Origin: Proteobacteria bacterium ST_bin12
GTDB lineage: Bacteria > Pseudomonadota > Gammaproteobacteria > Burkholderiales > Methylophilaceae
NCBI GenBank assembly: GCA_002083635.1
Contig: MSXP01000003.1
Location: forward strand, 62,001-126,000
Direction of reading: 5' to 3'
DNA: 64,000 nt
In this document: positions 36,051 to 44,716 of the stretch, piece by piece
How the letters are laid out: each line of letters opens with the position of its first letter
How positions within the stretch are numbered: the stretch's first letter is position 1
Notes under the pieces: generated by a model
Databases searched by the model: none
What the model saw: the letters and a program-made list of their open reading frames with translations, nothing else
Told to the model about the DNA's origin: nothing
Translations under genes and position numbers: made by a program

Positions 36051-36710
36051 TTATTTTTTGTACGTTTTAACACCATCTGCAGTTGCCAACAATAATACGT
36101 TGGCAGGACGCGCAGCGAATAAACCATTCGTCACCACACCTACAATTTGGTTCACTTTGGCCTCAAAAGCAATCGGGTCGCTTATCGTTAAGCCGTGCAC
36201 ATCTAAAATCACATTACCGTTATCGGTGGTGAAATCACGCAATTTTGGTTGGCCGCCCAGCTTCATTAGTTCACGCGCCACATAGCTTTTTGCCATTGGC
36301 AACACTTCAACTGGCAGTGGAAACTTACCTAAAACTGCTACATATTTTGTTTCGTCACAAATGCAAATAAATTGCTTGGCTACAGCGGCTACGATTTTTT
36401 CGCGTGTTAAAGCACCGCCACCGCCTTTTAGCATATGCAAATGTTCTGTAATCTCATCAGCACCATCTACATAAATATCCAAGCTATCAACGCTATTTAA
36501 ATCAAATACCTCAATACCATGGCTGCGTAAGCGCTGTGCTGTGGCCTCAGAGCTGGCAACTGCACCGTCGATTTTGTGTTTTACTTTCGCTAATTCTTCA
36601 ATAAAAAAGTTGGCTGTTGAGCCTGTACCCACACCAATAATGCCGCTTTTTACATATTCAACGGCTGCTTTTGCCACTTGTTGTTTTAATTCGTCTTGCG
36701 TCAATGCCAT
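36051..36710 (-). CDS. rpiA: Ribose-5-phosphate isomerase A
   Basis: From ATG 36710 the product is 219 aa, exactly the E. coli length, beginning MALTQDELKQQVAKAA; AGGATTTAGG precedes this ATG. An in-frame ATG 42 nt upstream would add a non-conserved extension. Signatures: GVGTGSTANFFIEEL, DGADEI and the KGGGGALTREKI loop with active-site Glu. It interconverts ribose-5-P and ribulose-5-P in the pentose phosphate and ribulose monophosphate pathways. Confidence 0.95.
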   Translation of the reverse strand: MALTQDELKQQVAKAAVEYVKSGIIGVGTGSTANFFIEELAKVKHKIDGAVASSEATAQRLRSHGIEVFDLNSVDSLDIYVDGADEITEHLHMLKGGGGALTREKIVAAVAKQFICICDETKYVAVLGKFPLPVEVLPMAKSYVARELMKLGGQPKLRDFTTDNGNVILDVHGLTISDPIAFEAKVNQIVGVVTNGLFAARPANVLLLATADGVKTYKK

Positions 36711-36828
36711 TTTGCCTAAATCCTTTATAATGTAATTACTTAACCAATTCAATACTATACACTGCGCCAGCGAACTTAAAAACTGCTGGGCTTAAAATAA
36801 CTATTCAAATAAATACCCATAAAAAAGC

Positions 36829-38340
36829 ATGGCTACTGATTATCAAACCAAAATAGAAAACTCACGCGTTTACGATGTGGCAAAAAAAACGCCACTAGAG
36901 TTTCAACCTAATTTATCGGCACGCATAGCTAACCGTGTGTTGCTTAAGCGTGAAGATATGCAGCCCGTTTTTTCATTTAAATTGCGCGGTGCTTACAACA
37001 AAATGGCGCATTTACCGCCCGAAATATTAGCAAAAGGCGTGATTGCAGCGAGTGCAGGGAATCATGCGCAAGGCGTTGCGTTAAGCGCGCAAAAGCTCGG
37101 TTGCCGCGCAGTCATTGTCATGCCAACGACTACGCCGCTGATTAAAATTAACGCGGTAAAAGCGAGGGGCGCAGAGGTTGTATTGTTTGGCGATAGCTAC
37201 TCTGATGCTTATGTACATGCTTTAGTGTTGGAAAAATCAGAGGGTCTGACATTCGTGCATCCGTACGACGACCCTGATGTGATTGCAGGGCAGGGCACAA
37301 TTGCTTTAGAGATTTTGCAAAGCCATCCAGAACCAATTGAGGCCATATTTTGCTGCGTGGGCGGTGGCGGTTTGCTGGCAGGTATTGCCGCTTATGTAAA
37401 AGCGGTGCGGCCAGAGATTAAAGTAATTGGTGTAGAGGCAAAAGATGCCGAAGCGATGACTGAATCGCTCAAGCAGGGTAAGCGTGTGATGCTCGACCAA
37501 GTGGGTTTATTTGCCGATGGAGCAGCGGTTAAGCAAGTGGGCGAACATACGTTTAAGTTATGCCAGCAATTTGTAGATGAGATGATTGTGGTGGATAACG
37601 ACGCGATTTGTGCGGCGATAAAAGACGTGTTTGAAGATACGCGCAGCATTTTGGAGCCAGCGGGCGCTTTAGCTACAGCAGGCATCAAAGAATATGCCAA
37701 GCGTAATCATATGACTGGCAAAACTCTAATTGGCATTGCGTCAGGTGCAAACATGAATTTTGACCGTTTACGCTTTATTGCAGAGCGCGCAGAGGTTGGC
37801 GAAAAACGTGAAGCGGTATTGGCGGTCACTATTCCTGAAAAAGCGGGTGCGTTTAAAACGTTCTGCCGTTTACTAGGCGACCGCAATATCACTGAATTTA
37901 ATTATCGATATTCTGACCCAGTTAAAGCGCATATTTTTGTGGGTATTGCGATTGCAGATCCATCAGAATCGCTTAAATTGGTGCAAGATTTGCAATCTCA
38001 TGGCTTGCCAGCGTTAGACTTAACCGATAATGAAGTGGCAAAATTACATTTACGCCATTTGGTTGGTGGACACGCGCCGCAGGCTGAGCATGAAGTGGTA
38101 TTTCGATTTGAATTCCCTGAAAAGCCGGGCGCGCTGATGAAGTTTTTAGACACAATGGGGCACGATTGGAATATCAGCCTTTTCCATTATCGCAATCATG
38201 GTGCAGATTTTGGCCGCGTGCTAGTAGGTATGCAAGTGCCACCAAACGAGCTGGCAGAATTTGCAACCTTTTTAAATGATTTAGGCTACCCTTATTGGGA
38301 TGAAACCCAAAACCCAGCCTATCAATTATTTTTGGGTTGA
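36829..38340 (+). CDS. ilvA: Threonine ammonia-lyase, biosynthetic
   Basis: IlvA deaminates threonine to 2-oxobutyrate, the first step of isoleucine synthesis. The 503-aa protein has a PLP domain with the lysine in FSFKLRGAYNKM and the glycine loop GGGGLLAGIA, followed by two C-terminal ACT-like regulatory domains (about residues 325-500; AGAFKTFCRLLGDRNITEF and PGALMKFLDTMGHDWNISLF), the allosteric long form that isoleucine inhibits. It is divergent from rpiA and stands alone. Confidence 0.96.
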   Translation: MATDYQTKIENSRVYDVAKKTPLEFQPNLSARIANRVLLKREDMQPVFSFKLRGAYNKMAHLPPEILAKGVIAASAGNHAQGVALSAQKLGCRAVIVMPTTTPLIKINAVKARGAEVVLFGDSYSDAYVHALVLEKSEGLTFVHPYDDPDVIAGQGTIALEILQSHPEPIEAIFCCVGGGGLLAGIAAYVKAVRPEIKVIGVEAKDAEAMTESLKQGKRVMLDQVGLFADGAAVKQVGEHTFKLCQQFVDEMIVVDNDAICAAIKDVFEDTRSILEPAGALATAGIKEYAKRNHMTGKTLIGIASGANMNFDRLRFIAERAEVGEKREAVLAVTIPEKAGAFKTFCRLLGDRNITEFNYRYSDPVKAHIFVGIAIADPSESLKLVQDLQSHGLPALDLTDNEVAKLHLRHLVGGHAPQAEHEVVFRFEFPEKPGALMKFLDTMGHDWNISLFHYRNHGADFGRVLVGMQVPPNELAEFATFLNDLGYPYWDETQNPAYQLFLG

Positions 38341-38362
38341 ATTGGTTACAACCACCACCAAT

Positions 38363-38380
38363 TTGGCTGTATACAGCCAA
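38363..38380. repeat. Perfect palindrome after ilvA
   Basis: TTGGCTGTATACAGCCAA is an 18-bp perfect palindrome 22 nt after the ilvA stop; allowing one bulge it extends to CAATT at each side. It has no T-run, so it is not a typical terminator. A related hairpin (GGCTG-AAAA-CAGCC) occurs at 50055-50078 with similar upstream GGTTAC and CAACCAC words. Confidence 0.6.
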
Positions 38381-38430
38381 TTGTGATTTGAACTAAAAAT
38401 AACTATTTGTTTCTATTGATTTTAGTTGTG

Positions 38431-38446
38431 TATACTAACTAGTATA
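38431..38446. promoter_or_regulatory. Palindrome upstream of the beta-propeller lipoprotein gene
   Basis: TATACTAACTAGTATA reads TATACTA-AC-TAGTATA, a near-perfect 16-bp palindrome about 60 nt upstream of the ATG at 38505, overlapping a possible -10 region (TAGTATATT). It is a candidate operator; regulator unknown. Confidence 0.45.
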
Positions 38447-38504
38447 TTTTTTGCTTATATATCAATGGTATTCAATACTAATACGAATTCTTTGGAGATT
38501 TGGA

Positions 38505-39626
38505 ATGAAGTTAACAGTTAATAAAACCCGTATCAGTTTAGTTTTAATGGCTTTAATTGCAGGCTTAACCGCTTGTAACAAAGAGCAATCAGAAGAGCCT
38601 AAAATGGAAGAAACAATGGCGCAGCCAGCACCAAATGTTTCGGCAGGTGTGGCTTATGTTACTAGCCAAGATGCAGGTGTGAGCGTGATTGATTTGGCAA
38701 CTATGCAAGTCATTAATCAGTTAGATGTAAAAGCAGAAGCGCCACGCGGCTTGGGTATTACAGATGATGGTAAAAAACTAATTGTAGCCACGCGAGAAAA
38801 CGAGAGCGTTTCAGTTATTGATACCGCAACGGGTGAAGTTTTACAGCAAATTCCAGTAGGTAAAAACCCAGAGTTCGTGCGCATCAGCGGCAATTTTGCT
38901 TTCATCTCATCAGAGCCTAGCTCAAAAGGTGGGCCACCACCCAAACCAGGTGCAGAAGAAGAGGAAGATGACGACGATGACGAAGAGAAAATCCCAGCAA
39001 AAATTGCGGTGGTTGATTTAACTAAAGGCGAAAAAGTACGTGAAATAACGGGCGGACCAGAAACAGAAGGTATTGAATTCTCCGCCGATGGTAAGCTGCT
39101 AGTGATTACCAACGAGGCTGACAATACTGTGACTGTGCACAATATTGAAAGTGGCGAACTGGTTAAAACGATTCCAACGCATGAAATGGGCGACCGTCCA
39201 CGTGGTATTAAAGTATCGCCGGATGGAACTACCTATCTAGCTACGCTAGAATACGGCAACAAATTTATGGTGCTGGATAAAGATTTTAATGTTGTGCGCA
39301 CGGTAGATACCGCAGAAACGCCTTACGGCATTGCTTATGACAAAAAGGGCGAGCGCATTTTTGTGGCTACAAACAAAGCTAAATTGCTGCAAGTATTTGA
39401 CGCAAAAACATATGAAAAAATTAAAGAAGTACCAACAGGTAATCGTTGCTGGCACTTTAGCTTTACGCCCGACGATAAACAAATCTTGTTGGCATGTGGC
39501 AAATCAGATGCAGTTTTTGTGATTGACGCAGAAAAACTGGAAGTAACCAAGCAAGTTGAAGTAAAAGGTTTGCCTTGGGGTTTGGTCACTTATCCAAAAG
39601 CAATGGGCAGTTTAGATAAGCCTTAA
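38505..39626 (+). CDS. YVTN-type beta-propeller lipoprotein
   Basis: From ATG 38505, preceded by TTTGGAGAT, the product is 373 aa. It has a lipoprotein signal (LVLMALIAGLTAC, lipobox Cys) and then seven-bladed YVTN/NHL-like propeller repeats: VSVIDLATMQVINQL, VSVIDTATGEVLQQIPVG, VTVHNIESGELVKTIPTH, FVIDAEKLEVTKQVEV. An acidic loop of about 14 residues (EEEEDDDDDEE) is inserted near residue 145. In methylotrophs similar propellers sit near PQQ or cytochrome systems, but none is adjacent. Function unknown; anchored in a periplasm-facing membrane. Confidence 0.88.
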   Translation: MKLTVNKTRISLVLMALIAGLTACNKEQSEEPKMEETMAQPAPNVSAGVAYVTSQDAGVSVIDLATMQVINQLDVKAEAPRGLGITDDGKKLIVATRENESVSVIDTATGEVLQQIPVGKNPEFVRISGNFAFISSEPSSKGGPPPKPGAEEEEDDDDDEEKIPAKIAVVDLTKGEKVREITGGPETEGIEFSADGKLLVITNEADNTVTVHNIESGELVKTIPTHEMGDRPRGIKVSPDGTTYLATLEYGNKFMVLDKDFNVVRTVDTAETPYGIAYDKKGERIFVATNKAKLLQVFDAKTYEKIKEVPTGNRCWHFSFTPDDKQILLACGKSDAVFVIDAEKLEVTKQVEVKGLPWGLVTYPKAMGSLDKP

Positions 39627-39644
39627 TCGATTGACTTAACCATT

Positions 39645-39670
39645 AAAAAGCCCGCAAAAGCGGGCTTTTT
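39645..39670 (+). terminator. Intrinsic terminator of the beta-propeller gene
   Basis: AAAAAGCCCGC, loop AAAA, GCGGGCTTTTT: an 11-bp stem with T-run, 20 nt after the stop codon. Confidence 0.94.
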
Positions 39671-39708
39671 ATATTTAATAAACAATAAAACTTAACACTA
39701 AAATTGGG

Positions 39709-40176
39709 TTAAGTTTTACTTTCAAGCAACTTCAAAATAAATCGCCAATCTTCCACCTCAACAGGCGTAATCGATAAGCGATTACCGCGTTGTAAGATGC
39801 GCAAGCTTTCAAGCTCGGGTGTTTCGCGCATTTCTTTTAAGCTAAGCAAACGTGTTTTGCGCACCAATTTTACGTCCACATTAAACCAGCGCGGCGTTTC
39901 TGGCGTCGCTTTTTCATCATAATATTTGTGGCCTTTAATAAACTGCAAACGGTCTGGATACGCCAAACTACTGACTTCGGCGATGCCTGCAATGCCAGGC
40001 GTTTCGCAGTTGGAATGATAAAACAGCACACCATCACCAATCTGCATCTGATCGCGCATAAAGTTGCGCGCCTGATAATTGCGCACGCCATACCAATCCA
40101 CCGTTTGATTCGGCATCGCCGCCAAATCATCAATCGATACGTCGCCAGGTTCTGATTTCATTAGCCAATAACGCAT
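39709..40176 (-). CDS. EVE domain-containing protein
   Basis: The 155-aa protein is a single EVE (PUA-like) domain with the family start MRYWLMKSEPGDVSIDDL and WYGVRNYQARNFMRDQM, then YHSNCETPGIAGIAEV. EVE domains resemble YTH and bind modified bases; stand-alone bacterial EVE proteins of this type are widespread and of unknown role. It is divergent from the DUF2237 gene. Confidence 0.92.
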   Translation of the reverse strand: MRYWLMKSEPGDVSIDDLAAMPNQTVDWYGVRNYQARNFMRDQMQIGDGVLFYHSNCETPGIAGIAEVSSLAYPDRLQFIKGHKYYDEKATPETPRWFNVDVKLVRKTRLLSLKEMRETPELESLRILQRGNRLSITPVEVEDWRFILKLLESKT

Positions 40177-40251
40177 GAATACTCATCTTTCTCAATATAA
40201 AATCATTAATCTTGGGTATGATAATTGAAATTAACTGATTTGGAATTAAAC

Positions 40252-40611
40252 ATGGCACGAAACGTATTAGGCACCACCCTGCAAACTTGCGGTTTAGATC
40301 CCATAACAGGCTTTACCCGCAATGGCTGCTGCGAAACGGGGCTGCAAGATACTGGCAGCCATACGGTTTGCGCACAAATGACAGATGAATTTTTAGCTTT
40401 TTCAATCTCGCGCGGCAACGATTTAAGTACACCGCGCCCTGAGTATGGATTTGAAGGATTGGTGGCGGGCGACCGTTGGTGCGTATGCGCCGCGCGTTGG
40501 CTTGAAGCCAGTGAAGCTGGATTTGCACCGCCAGTAGTGTTAGAAGCCTGCCATGAAAAATGCTTGGAAATTGTGAGTTTGGCGGATTTAAAATATCACG
40601 AATTGCGCTGA
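40252..40611 (+). CDS. DUF2237 family protein
   Basis: From ATG 40252 (a TTG 27 nt upstream is in frame but less likely) the product is 119 aa starting MARNVLGTTLQTCGLDPITG. Conserved Cys-rich and Trp motifs GCCETGLQDTGSHTVCAQMT, GDRWCVCAARWLEA and LEACHEKCLE are typical of DUF2237. No function is established; the cysteine pattern suggests metal binding. It precedes the 6S RNA locus, convergent with it. Confidence 0.9.
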   Translation: MARNVLGTTLQTCGLDPITGFTRNGCCETGLQDTGSHTVCAQMTDEFLAFSISRGNDLSTPRPEYGFEGLVAGDRWCVCAARWLEASEAGFAPPVVLEACHEKCLEIVSLADLKYHELR

Positions 40612-40719
40612 TAGTTTTGAATTTTAGGGAGAAACTTCAAGACGTTTGAGCGAAGACAGTACAAGTGGCACGACAAGCGAAAAACAACATAGAAATTTCG
40701 CGTTAAAAACAAGACCTAT

Positions 40720-40917
40720 TTGCTGTGGTGTTGCCTGAGCCGCTATCCTGAACCAAAAAGGTCCAAGTGGTAACAACCTAAAGCGCTTTAGGTTCACTCG
40801 CCAAGGGTATCTTAAAAGATATCCCAATTTGGAGCGCTCACACCGCGACTTGAATAGCTGAAACCTATAACGAAAACTAGTTCAAGGAATTTAAGACTCA
40901 AGCAACACCACAGAAAA
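40720..40917 (-). ncRNA. ssrS: 6S RNA
   Basis: A roughly 195-nt region between DUF2237 and zapA closes on itself: CTGTGGTGTTGC (40723-40734) pairs with GCAACACCACAG (40902-40913), enclosing a long irregular hairpin with an open centre, the 6S shape that mimics an open promoter. Strand: on minus, CTTGGACC-TTTTT-GGTTCAGG (40767-40747) is an 8-bp stem with G-U pairs, matching the 3' bubble hairpin of E. coli 6S, while on plus the same pairs become A-C mismatches. zapA directly upstream on minus is also the conserved synteny. The plus strand carries a CCTGAGCCG word like E. coli 6S, so the strand call is not absolute. Confidence 0.72.
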
Positions 40918-41012
40918 CAAATTAAATATTAATGTTCACTTGTGACGAACTGATGAAGAAAACTAATTACAACAGTCTAATTTAGATACTAGATTTTTAA
41001 AAAGTTTACTAT

Positions 41013-41318
41013 TTATAACAATTTAGTTTGGCTCGCCACAGCTTCATCAATTTGACTTTGCATGGCGCTAATCCTACGCTTATAATTACCGATGTCAACA
41101 TCGCCAGTTTTGGTATGCAACAATTCGTGCGATAAATTTAACGCTGCCATAATCGCAATTCGATCAATTCCGACCACTTTGCCAGTGTCGCGAATATCGT
41201 GCATTTTTCTATCTAAATAATTGACCGCTTCCAGCAATCCAGGACGCTCTTCATCTGTGCAGGCGACCGTAAATTCTCGCCCCATGATATTCACATCAAT
41301 CGTTTTTGCGCTACTCAT
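41013..41318 (-). CDS. zapA: Cell division protein ZapA
   Basis: The 101-aa protein starts MSSAKTIDVNIMGREFTVAC and contains AVNYLDRKMHDIRDTGKVVG and RIAIMAALNLSHELL, followed by a C-terminal coiled coil: the ZapA pattern. ZapA crosslinks FtsZ filaments in the Z-ring. It overlaps the upstream coiled-coil gene by 4 nt and is followed by 6S RNA, as in many proteobacteria. Confidence 0.95.
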   Translation of the reverse strand: MSSAKTIDVNIMGREFTVACTDEERPGLLEAVNYLDRKMHDIRDTGKVVGIDRIAIMAALNLSHELLHTKTGDVDIGNYKRRISAMQSQIDEAVASQTKLL

Positions 41319-41536
41319 AATGGCTCTGTGTCTAAAGATGCAATGTTAGCAGGGATTGTTTCAAGCAATATTTCTAGCTTTTCGCTCGCTAAAAGCATAT
41401 TACTTTTTAGCGTATTGGAATTTTGCTGCGCTTGCGTTAAGTCATCACGCAATTGAACATTTTCTTCGCGCAATGTGACACACAAAGAAATAAGCTTACT
41501 AATTTTATCTTCTAATCTTTTTAAATCTGCATCCAT
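41315..41536 (-). CDS. ZapB-like coiled-coil protein
   Basis: The 73-aa product is one long coiled coil (about residues 3-60: LKRLEDKISKLISLCVTLRE, heptads of Leu/Ile) with no other motif. Stop and the zapA start overlap by 4 nt (ATGA-type), so the two are translated together. Similar short coiled-coil genes precede zapA in betaproteobacteria and are often annotated TIGR02449 or ZapB-like; a Z-ring role is inferred from position. Confidence 0.85.
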   Translation of the reverse strand: MDADLKRLEDKISKLISLCVTLREENVQLRDDLTQAQQNSNTLKSNMLLASEKLEILLETIPANIASLDTEPL

Positions 41537-41681
41537 ACCCCACTATAATTGAAAAAAATCATTGTAGTCAATAGCTAAGGTGGGTTATTCAAAGTAATTT
41601 AATATGTTTTAACAGGGTTGTTGTTTTAATAATCAAGTTGTAAAGAAACAATTCAATCCACAATCACCAAACAATAAAAGA

Positions 41682-41915
41682 TATAATCTTTTCTAGTTGA
41701 AAGGTGCCTGCATTAATTTCAAATTAATAAAGGTGAAACTGGGAAATAGGTGCGTTGCGTTTTGCTTTAGTTTTTCATTTGAAGCAAGTTTAAACAAAAC
41801 AATCCCTATGCTGCCCCCGCAACGGTAAGTGAGTGTAGTTTTGCAATTAAGCCACTGAGTGCTATTAACTTGGGAAGGCGCAAATCATTCCTCACAAGCC
41901 CGGAGACCGGCCTTG
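41682..41915 (+). promoter_or_regulatory. Cobalamin riboswitch with upstream -10 promoter
   Basis: A perfect TATAAT at 41682-41687 precedes an RNA starting around 41695. The leader contains AGGTGCCTGCATTAATTTC, GGGAAATAGGTG, the B12-box region CTGCCCCCGCAACGGTAAG (41811-41829), GCCACTGAG and the closing GCCCGGAGACCGGCC (41898-41912), in canonical order. This element represses expression when adenosylcobalamin binds. The TonB receptor at 42080 is the first regulated gene. Confidence 0.95.
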
Positions 41916-42079
41916 CAATTAAAACGTTAGGAAATACCGCGGGGTGTCGGTAATCAAAACTGAATACACAATTTTTTCAATCAATTTGTGTGTTAAGTTC
42001 TGGCTTATTCAAACACTTCTGGTATTCCTCATTATAAAAATAGCACGCGGGGTCGCGTGTAAACAGGGATATTATTACC

Positions 42080-44029
42080 ATGCAAAAAACCATCATAGCG
42101 AGCCTAATCGGCTTGGCTATTCAATCATCTGCATTTGCCGCAGAAAACTTAAACTTAGAGGAAGTAACTGTTAAAGCCAATCGCTTCGAGCACAAAGAAT
42201 CAGAAACCACTTATGCATCTGAAGTGCACACCGCTGAGCAAATTGAAGCGTCTGGCACAAGTACTTTATATGATTTTTTAACGCAACAGACATCACTAAA
42301 CGTATCGCCAAATATTGGCAACCGCGCCACACCTGCTATCAACTTAAGAGGTTTTGGCACTGAAAATGGTTATCAAAACGTGGTGATTGTGGTGGATGGC
42401 CAGCGCCTAAACAATATTGATTTGCAGCCTGCTTTACTAGCAGGTATTCCATTAAATAATATTGAGCGTATCGAGATTACTAAAGGTGCTGGCTCTGTTA
42501 TTTATGGAGACGGTGCTACGGCGGGTACGATACAAATTTACACCAAAAATAAAACGGGCGTCACAGTGACAACCTCGCTTGGTAATGTTGGGCAACAAAA
42601 TCATTCCATCAGTGCTGGAATCTCAGAACAGTATTTTGATCTTTCCGCAAATCTCGCGCATGATGATTATGATGGATTCAGTAAAAGAGATATTACTGGT
42701 CATAAAGACCAGTTTGATGGTGACACGCAAAACGTAAAACTAAAAATAAAGCCAACAGAAAACTTGCGCTTTATTGCTGAGGGTACAAGCTCGCGCAATG
42801 AAATTCGCTATGTGAACCCTTTAACCCAAGCTGAGTTTAGAGATAATCCCAGACAAAATGGCGGCTCTGCTTATACCCAGCAAAGCTTTGATAGTGACCA
42901 GTGGCGAGTTGGTGCTCAATTTGATTTGAATAAAAACATTCAAATCAGTGCCTATCACTATCAAGATGATAAGTTTTCAGAGTTTATTTCCGCAACACCC
43001 TCAACTGCTGATTCTCTATACAAAAGCAATGATATTAGTATCCGCTACCAGAGTGAAACATTGAATTTGTTGGCTGGTTATCAAGATTTTGATGGTGAAA
43101 GAAAGTCATTTAGTGACTTTGGTTTTGGTCCAAGCACAGATAAAACCACCAAAATAAATGAGGCGTTTTATCTACATGGCGAGTACTTAACTGACGCATT
43201 AACGCTATCTGCAGGTGTGCGTAACGAAACCGTGAGATACCGATTTACCCCAATCACCAACGCATTTGGTCTGCCGCCAGCGGCTACAGAAAAAAACGAT
43301 ATTGATGCTTGGGATATTGGTGCTAACTATCGCTTTAACAGCAATTTGAGTGTATTCACCAATTACAACCAAGCTTACCAAGCGCCTGATATTGATAGAT
43401 TATTTGGGTTTGGTGGTGGATTCAACGGCTTTATTGACCCAGCCAAAGTAAAAACTTTCAACGTGGGTTTAAACCACATCGTTGCCAATAATCGCCTAAA
43501 AGTGACTACTTTCTATGCGGATTTAGAAGATGAAATTTATCTCGTGCCTGTGATATTTAGAAATACCAACATTGATTCATCAACAAAATACGGGATTGAA
43601 GTTCAGGATTATTTTAAATTCAATGATGCATTAAGTGCATCGCTTATTTATAACTATACGCGCGCAAAAATTGACCGTGAAAATGAGGGCGGCGGTACAT
43701 TTAATGGCAATGATTTACCAGGCGTGCCTAAACACACGGTTGTTGCTAACTTAAATTATCAATTTTTTGAGCATGCTCAAGTAAATCTTAATCACAATTG
43801 GCGCTCAAAAGCTTATGCCTTTAACGACTTTCAAAACAACTTTAGTCAAAGACAAGATAGTTACAATTCAACCAATATCGCAGTCAATTATCAGTATAAA
43901 AATCTGAACTTGTTTGCTGCGATTAATAACCTGTTTGAAGTAGAAAACTCGATTCAAGTGGCGGATGATTCGATTTACCCGGTTGATTTTGTGCGCACTT
44001 GGCGTGTTGGTATGCGCGCCGATTTTTAA
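42080..44029 (+). CDS. btuB: TonB-dependent cobalamin receptor, BtuB-like
   Basis: The 649-aa outer-membrane receptor has a signal peptide (KTIIASLIGLAIQSSAFA), TonB-box-like LNLEEVTVKANR, a plug (NLRGFGTENGYQNVVIVVDG, IEITKGAGSVIYGDGATAGT) and a barrel ending WRVGMRADF. Sequence alone would say only TonB-dependent receptor; the cobalamin riboswitch 165 nt upstream and the B12 genes downstream identify the substrate as a corrinoid. A terminator separates it from btuM. Confidence 0.9.
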   Translation: MQKTIIASLIGLAIQSSAFAAENLNLEEVTVKANRFEHKESETTYASEVHTAEQIEASGTSTLYDFLTQQTSLNVSPNIGNRATPAINLRGFGTENGYQNVVIVVDGQRLNNIDLQPALLAGIPLNNIERIEITKGAGSVIYGDGATAGTIQIYTKNKTGVTVTTSLGNVGQQNHSISAGISEQYFDLSANLAHDDYDGFSKRDITGHKDQFDGDTQNVKLKIKPTENLRFIAEGTSSRNEIRYVNPLTQAEFRDNPRQNGGSAYTQQSFDSDQWRVGAQFDLNKNIQISAYHYQDDKFSEFISATPSTADSLYKSNDISIRYQSETLNLLAGYQDFDGERKSFSDFGFGPSTDKTTKINEAFYLHGEYLTDALTLSAGVRNETVRYRFTPITNAFGLPPAATEKNDIDAWDIGANYRFNSNLSVFTNYNQAYQAPDIDRLFGFGGGFNGFIDPAKVKTFNVGLNHIVANNRLKVTTFYADLEDEIYLVPVIFRNTNIDSSTKYGIEVQDYFKFNDALSASLIYNYTRAKIDRENEGGGTFNGNDLPGVPKHTVVANLNYQFFEHAQVNLNHNWRSKAYAFNDFQNNFSQRQDSYNSTNIAVNYQYKNLNLFAAINNLFEVENSIQVADDSIYPVDFVRTWRVGMRADF

Positions 44030-44044
44030 GATTGATTCTCATCA

Positions 44045-44093
44045 AAAAAGCCACAAAATGGTATGATTAGGTATTATTTATTTGTGGCTTTTT
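44045..44093 (+). terminator. Intrinsic terminator after btuB
   Basis: AAAAAGCCACAAA and TTTGTGGCTTTTT form a 13-bp stem with a 23-nt loop and end in Ts. It lies between btuB and btuM, so btuM depends on readthrough or on its own promoter. Confidence 0.8.
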
Positions 44094-44117
44094 AAAGCTT
44101 AAAGCACAGGATTCACC

Positions 44118-44699
44118 ATGCAAAACAACTTAACACTATCTAAACAACTAATTATTGCCGCTGCAATTGCATTTTTTATGCTGTTAACACGCGGTAGTCA
44201 TGTGCTCACGCACGTTTCATTACCAGACGCTAGCTTGGTATTATTTTTATTGGGCGGCTTTTTATTAAAGCGTGCTGGCTGGTTTGCCGGTTTTTTTGTG
44301 TTAGCAACAGTCATTGATTTTGGCGCTGCGGCATTTGACCCTGCGCAAGGCTTTTGCCTGACTAACGGCTATTGGGGCTTGATTCCCGCTTATGGCGCAA
44401 TGTGGCTGGGCGGTTTATGGTTAAGTACGCAAAAAGAGGTTTTCGCACCAAATTTAAAAGCCATCTCAGCCTACGCTTTAGTTAGCTTGAGCACCACCTT
44501 TTTGGCATTTGTTATTTCTACCCAAACTTATTATTTATTCTCTGGCCGCTTTCCTGCCAAAGGTTTAATCGAATCTATGCAACATGGCTGGGAGTATTTA
44601 CCAAACTGGTTAGGGTTTTCGGCAATGTACTTTGCGTTTGTTTGGTTAAGTGTCGCTTTATGGCGTAATGTTAAACCTTTGCAAACATCAAAAGCTTGA
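44118..44699 (+). CDS. btuM: Solitary ECF-type cobalamin transporter BtuM
   Basis: The 193-aa membrane protein has about six helices and an N-terminal SHVLTHVSLPDASLVLFLLG resembling an S-component substrate loop. Cys80, in FDPAQGFCLTNGYWG, matches the invariant cysteine that in the characterised Thiobacillus BtuM coordinates cobalt and decyanates cobalamin. BtuM proteins import B12 without a dedicated ECF energising module, and no such module is encoded nearby. Location directly after a riboswitch-controlled BtuB supports the call strongly. Confidence 0.88.
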   Translation: MQNNLTLSKQLIIAAAIAFFMLLTRGSHVLTHVSLPDASLVLFLLGGFLLKRAGWFAGFFVLATVIDFGAAAFDPAQGFCLTNGYWGLIPAYGAMWLGGLWLSTQKEVFAPNLKAISAYALVSLSTTFLAFVISTQTYYLFSGRFPAKGLIESMQHGWEYLPNWLGFSAMYFAFVWLSVALWRNVKPLQTSKA

Positions 44700-44716
44700 T
44701 GCTATTGAACTGTATT

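Noticed and set aside
38717..39142. Minus-strand open frame with a Ser run
   Set aside because: The Ser run is the antisense of the acidic stretch in the beta-propeller gene; no independent support.
40663..40678. TGGCACG word before the 6S locus as a second sigma-54 promoter
   Set aside because: There is no GC dinucleotide at the required distance, and the 6S gene reads on the other strand.
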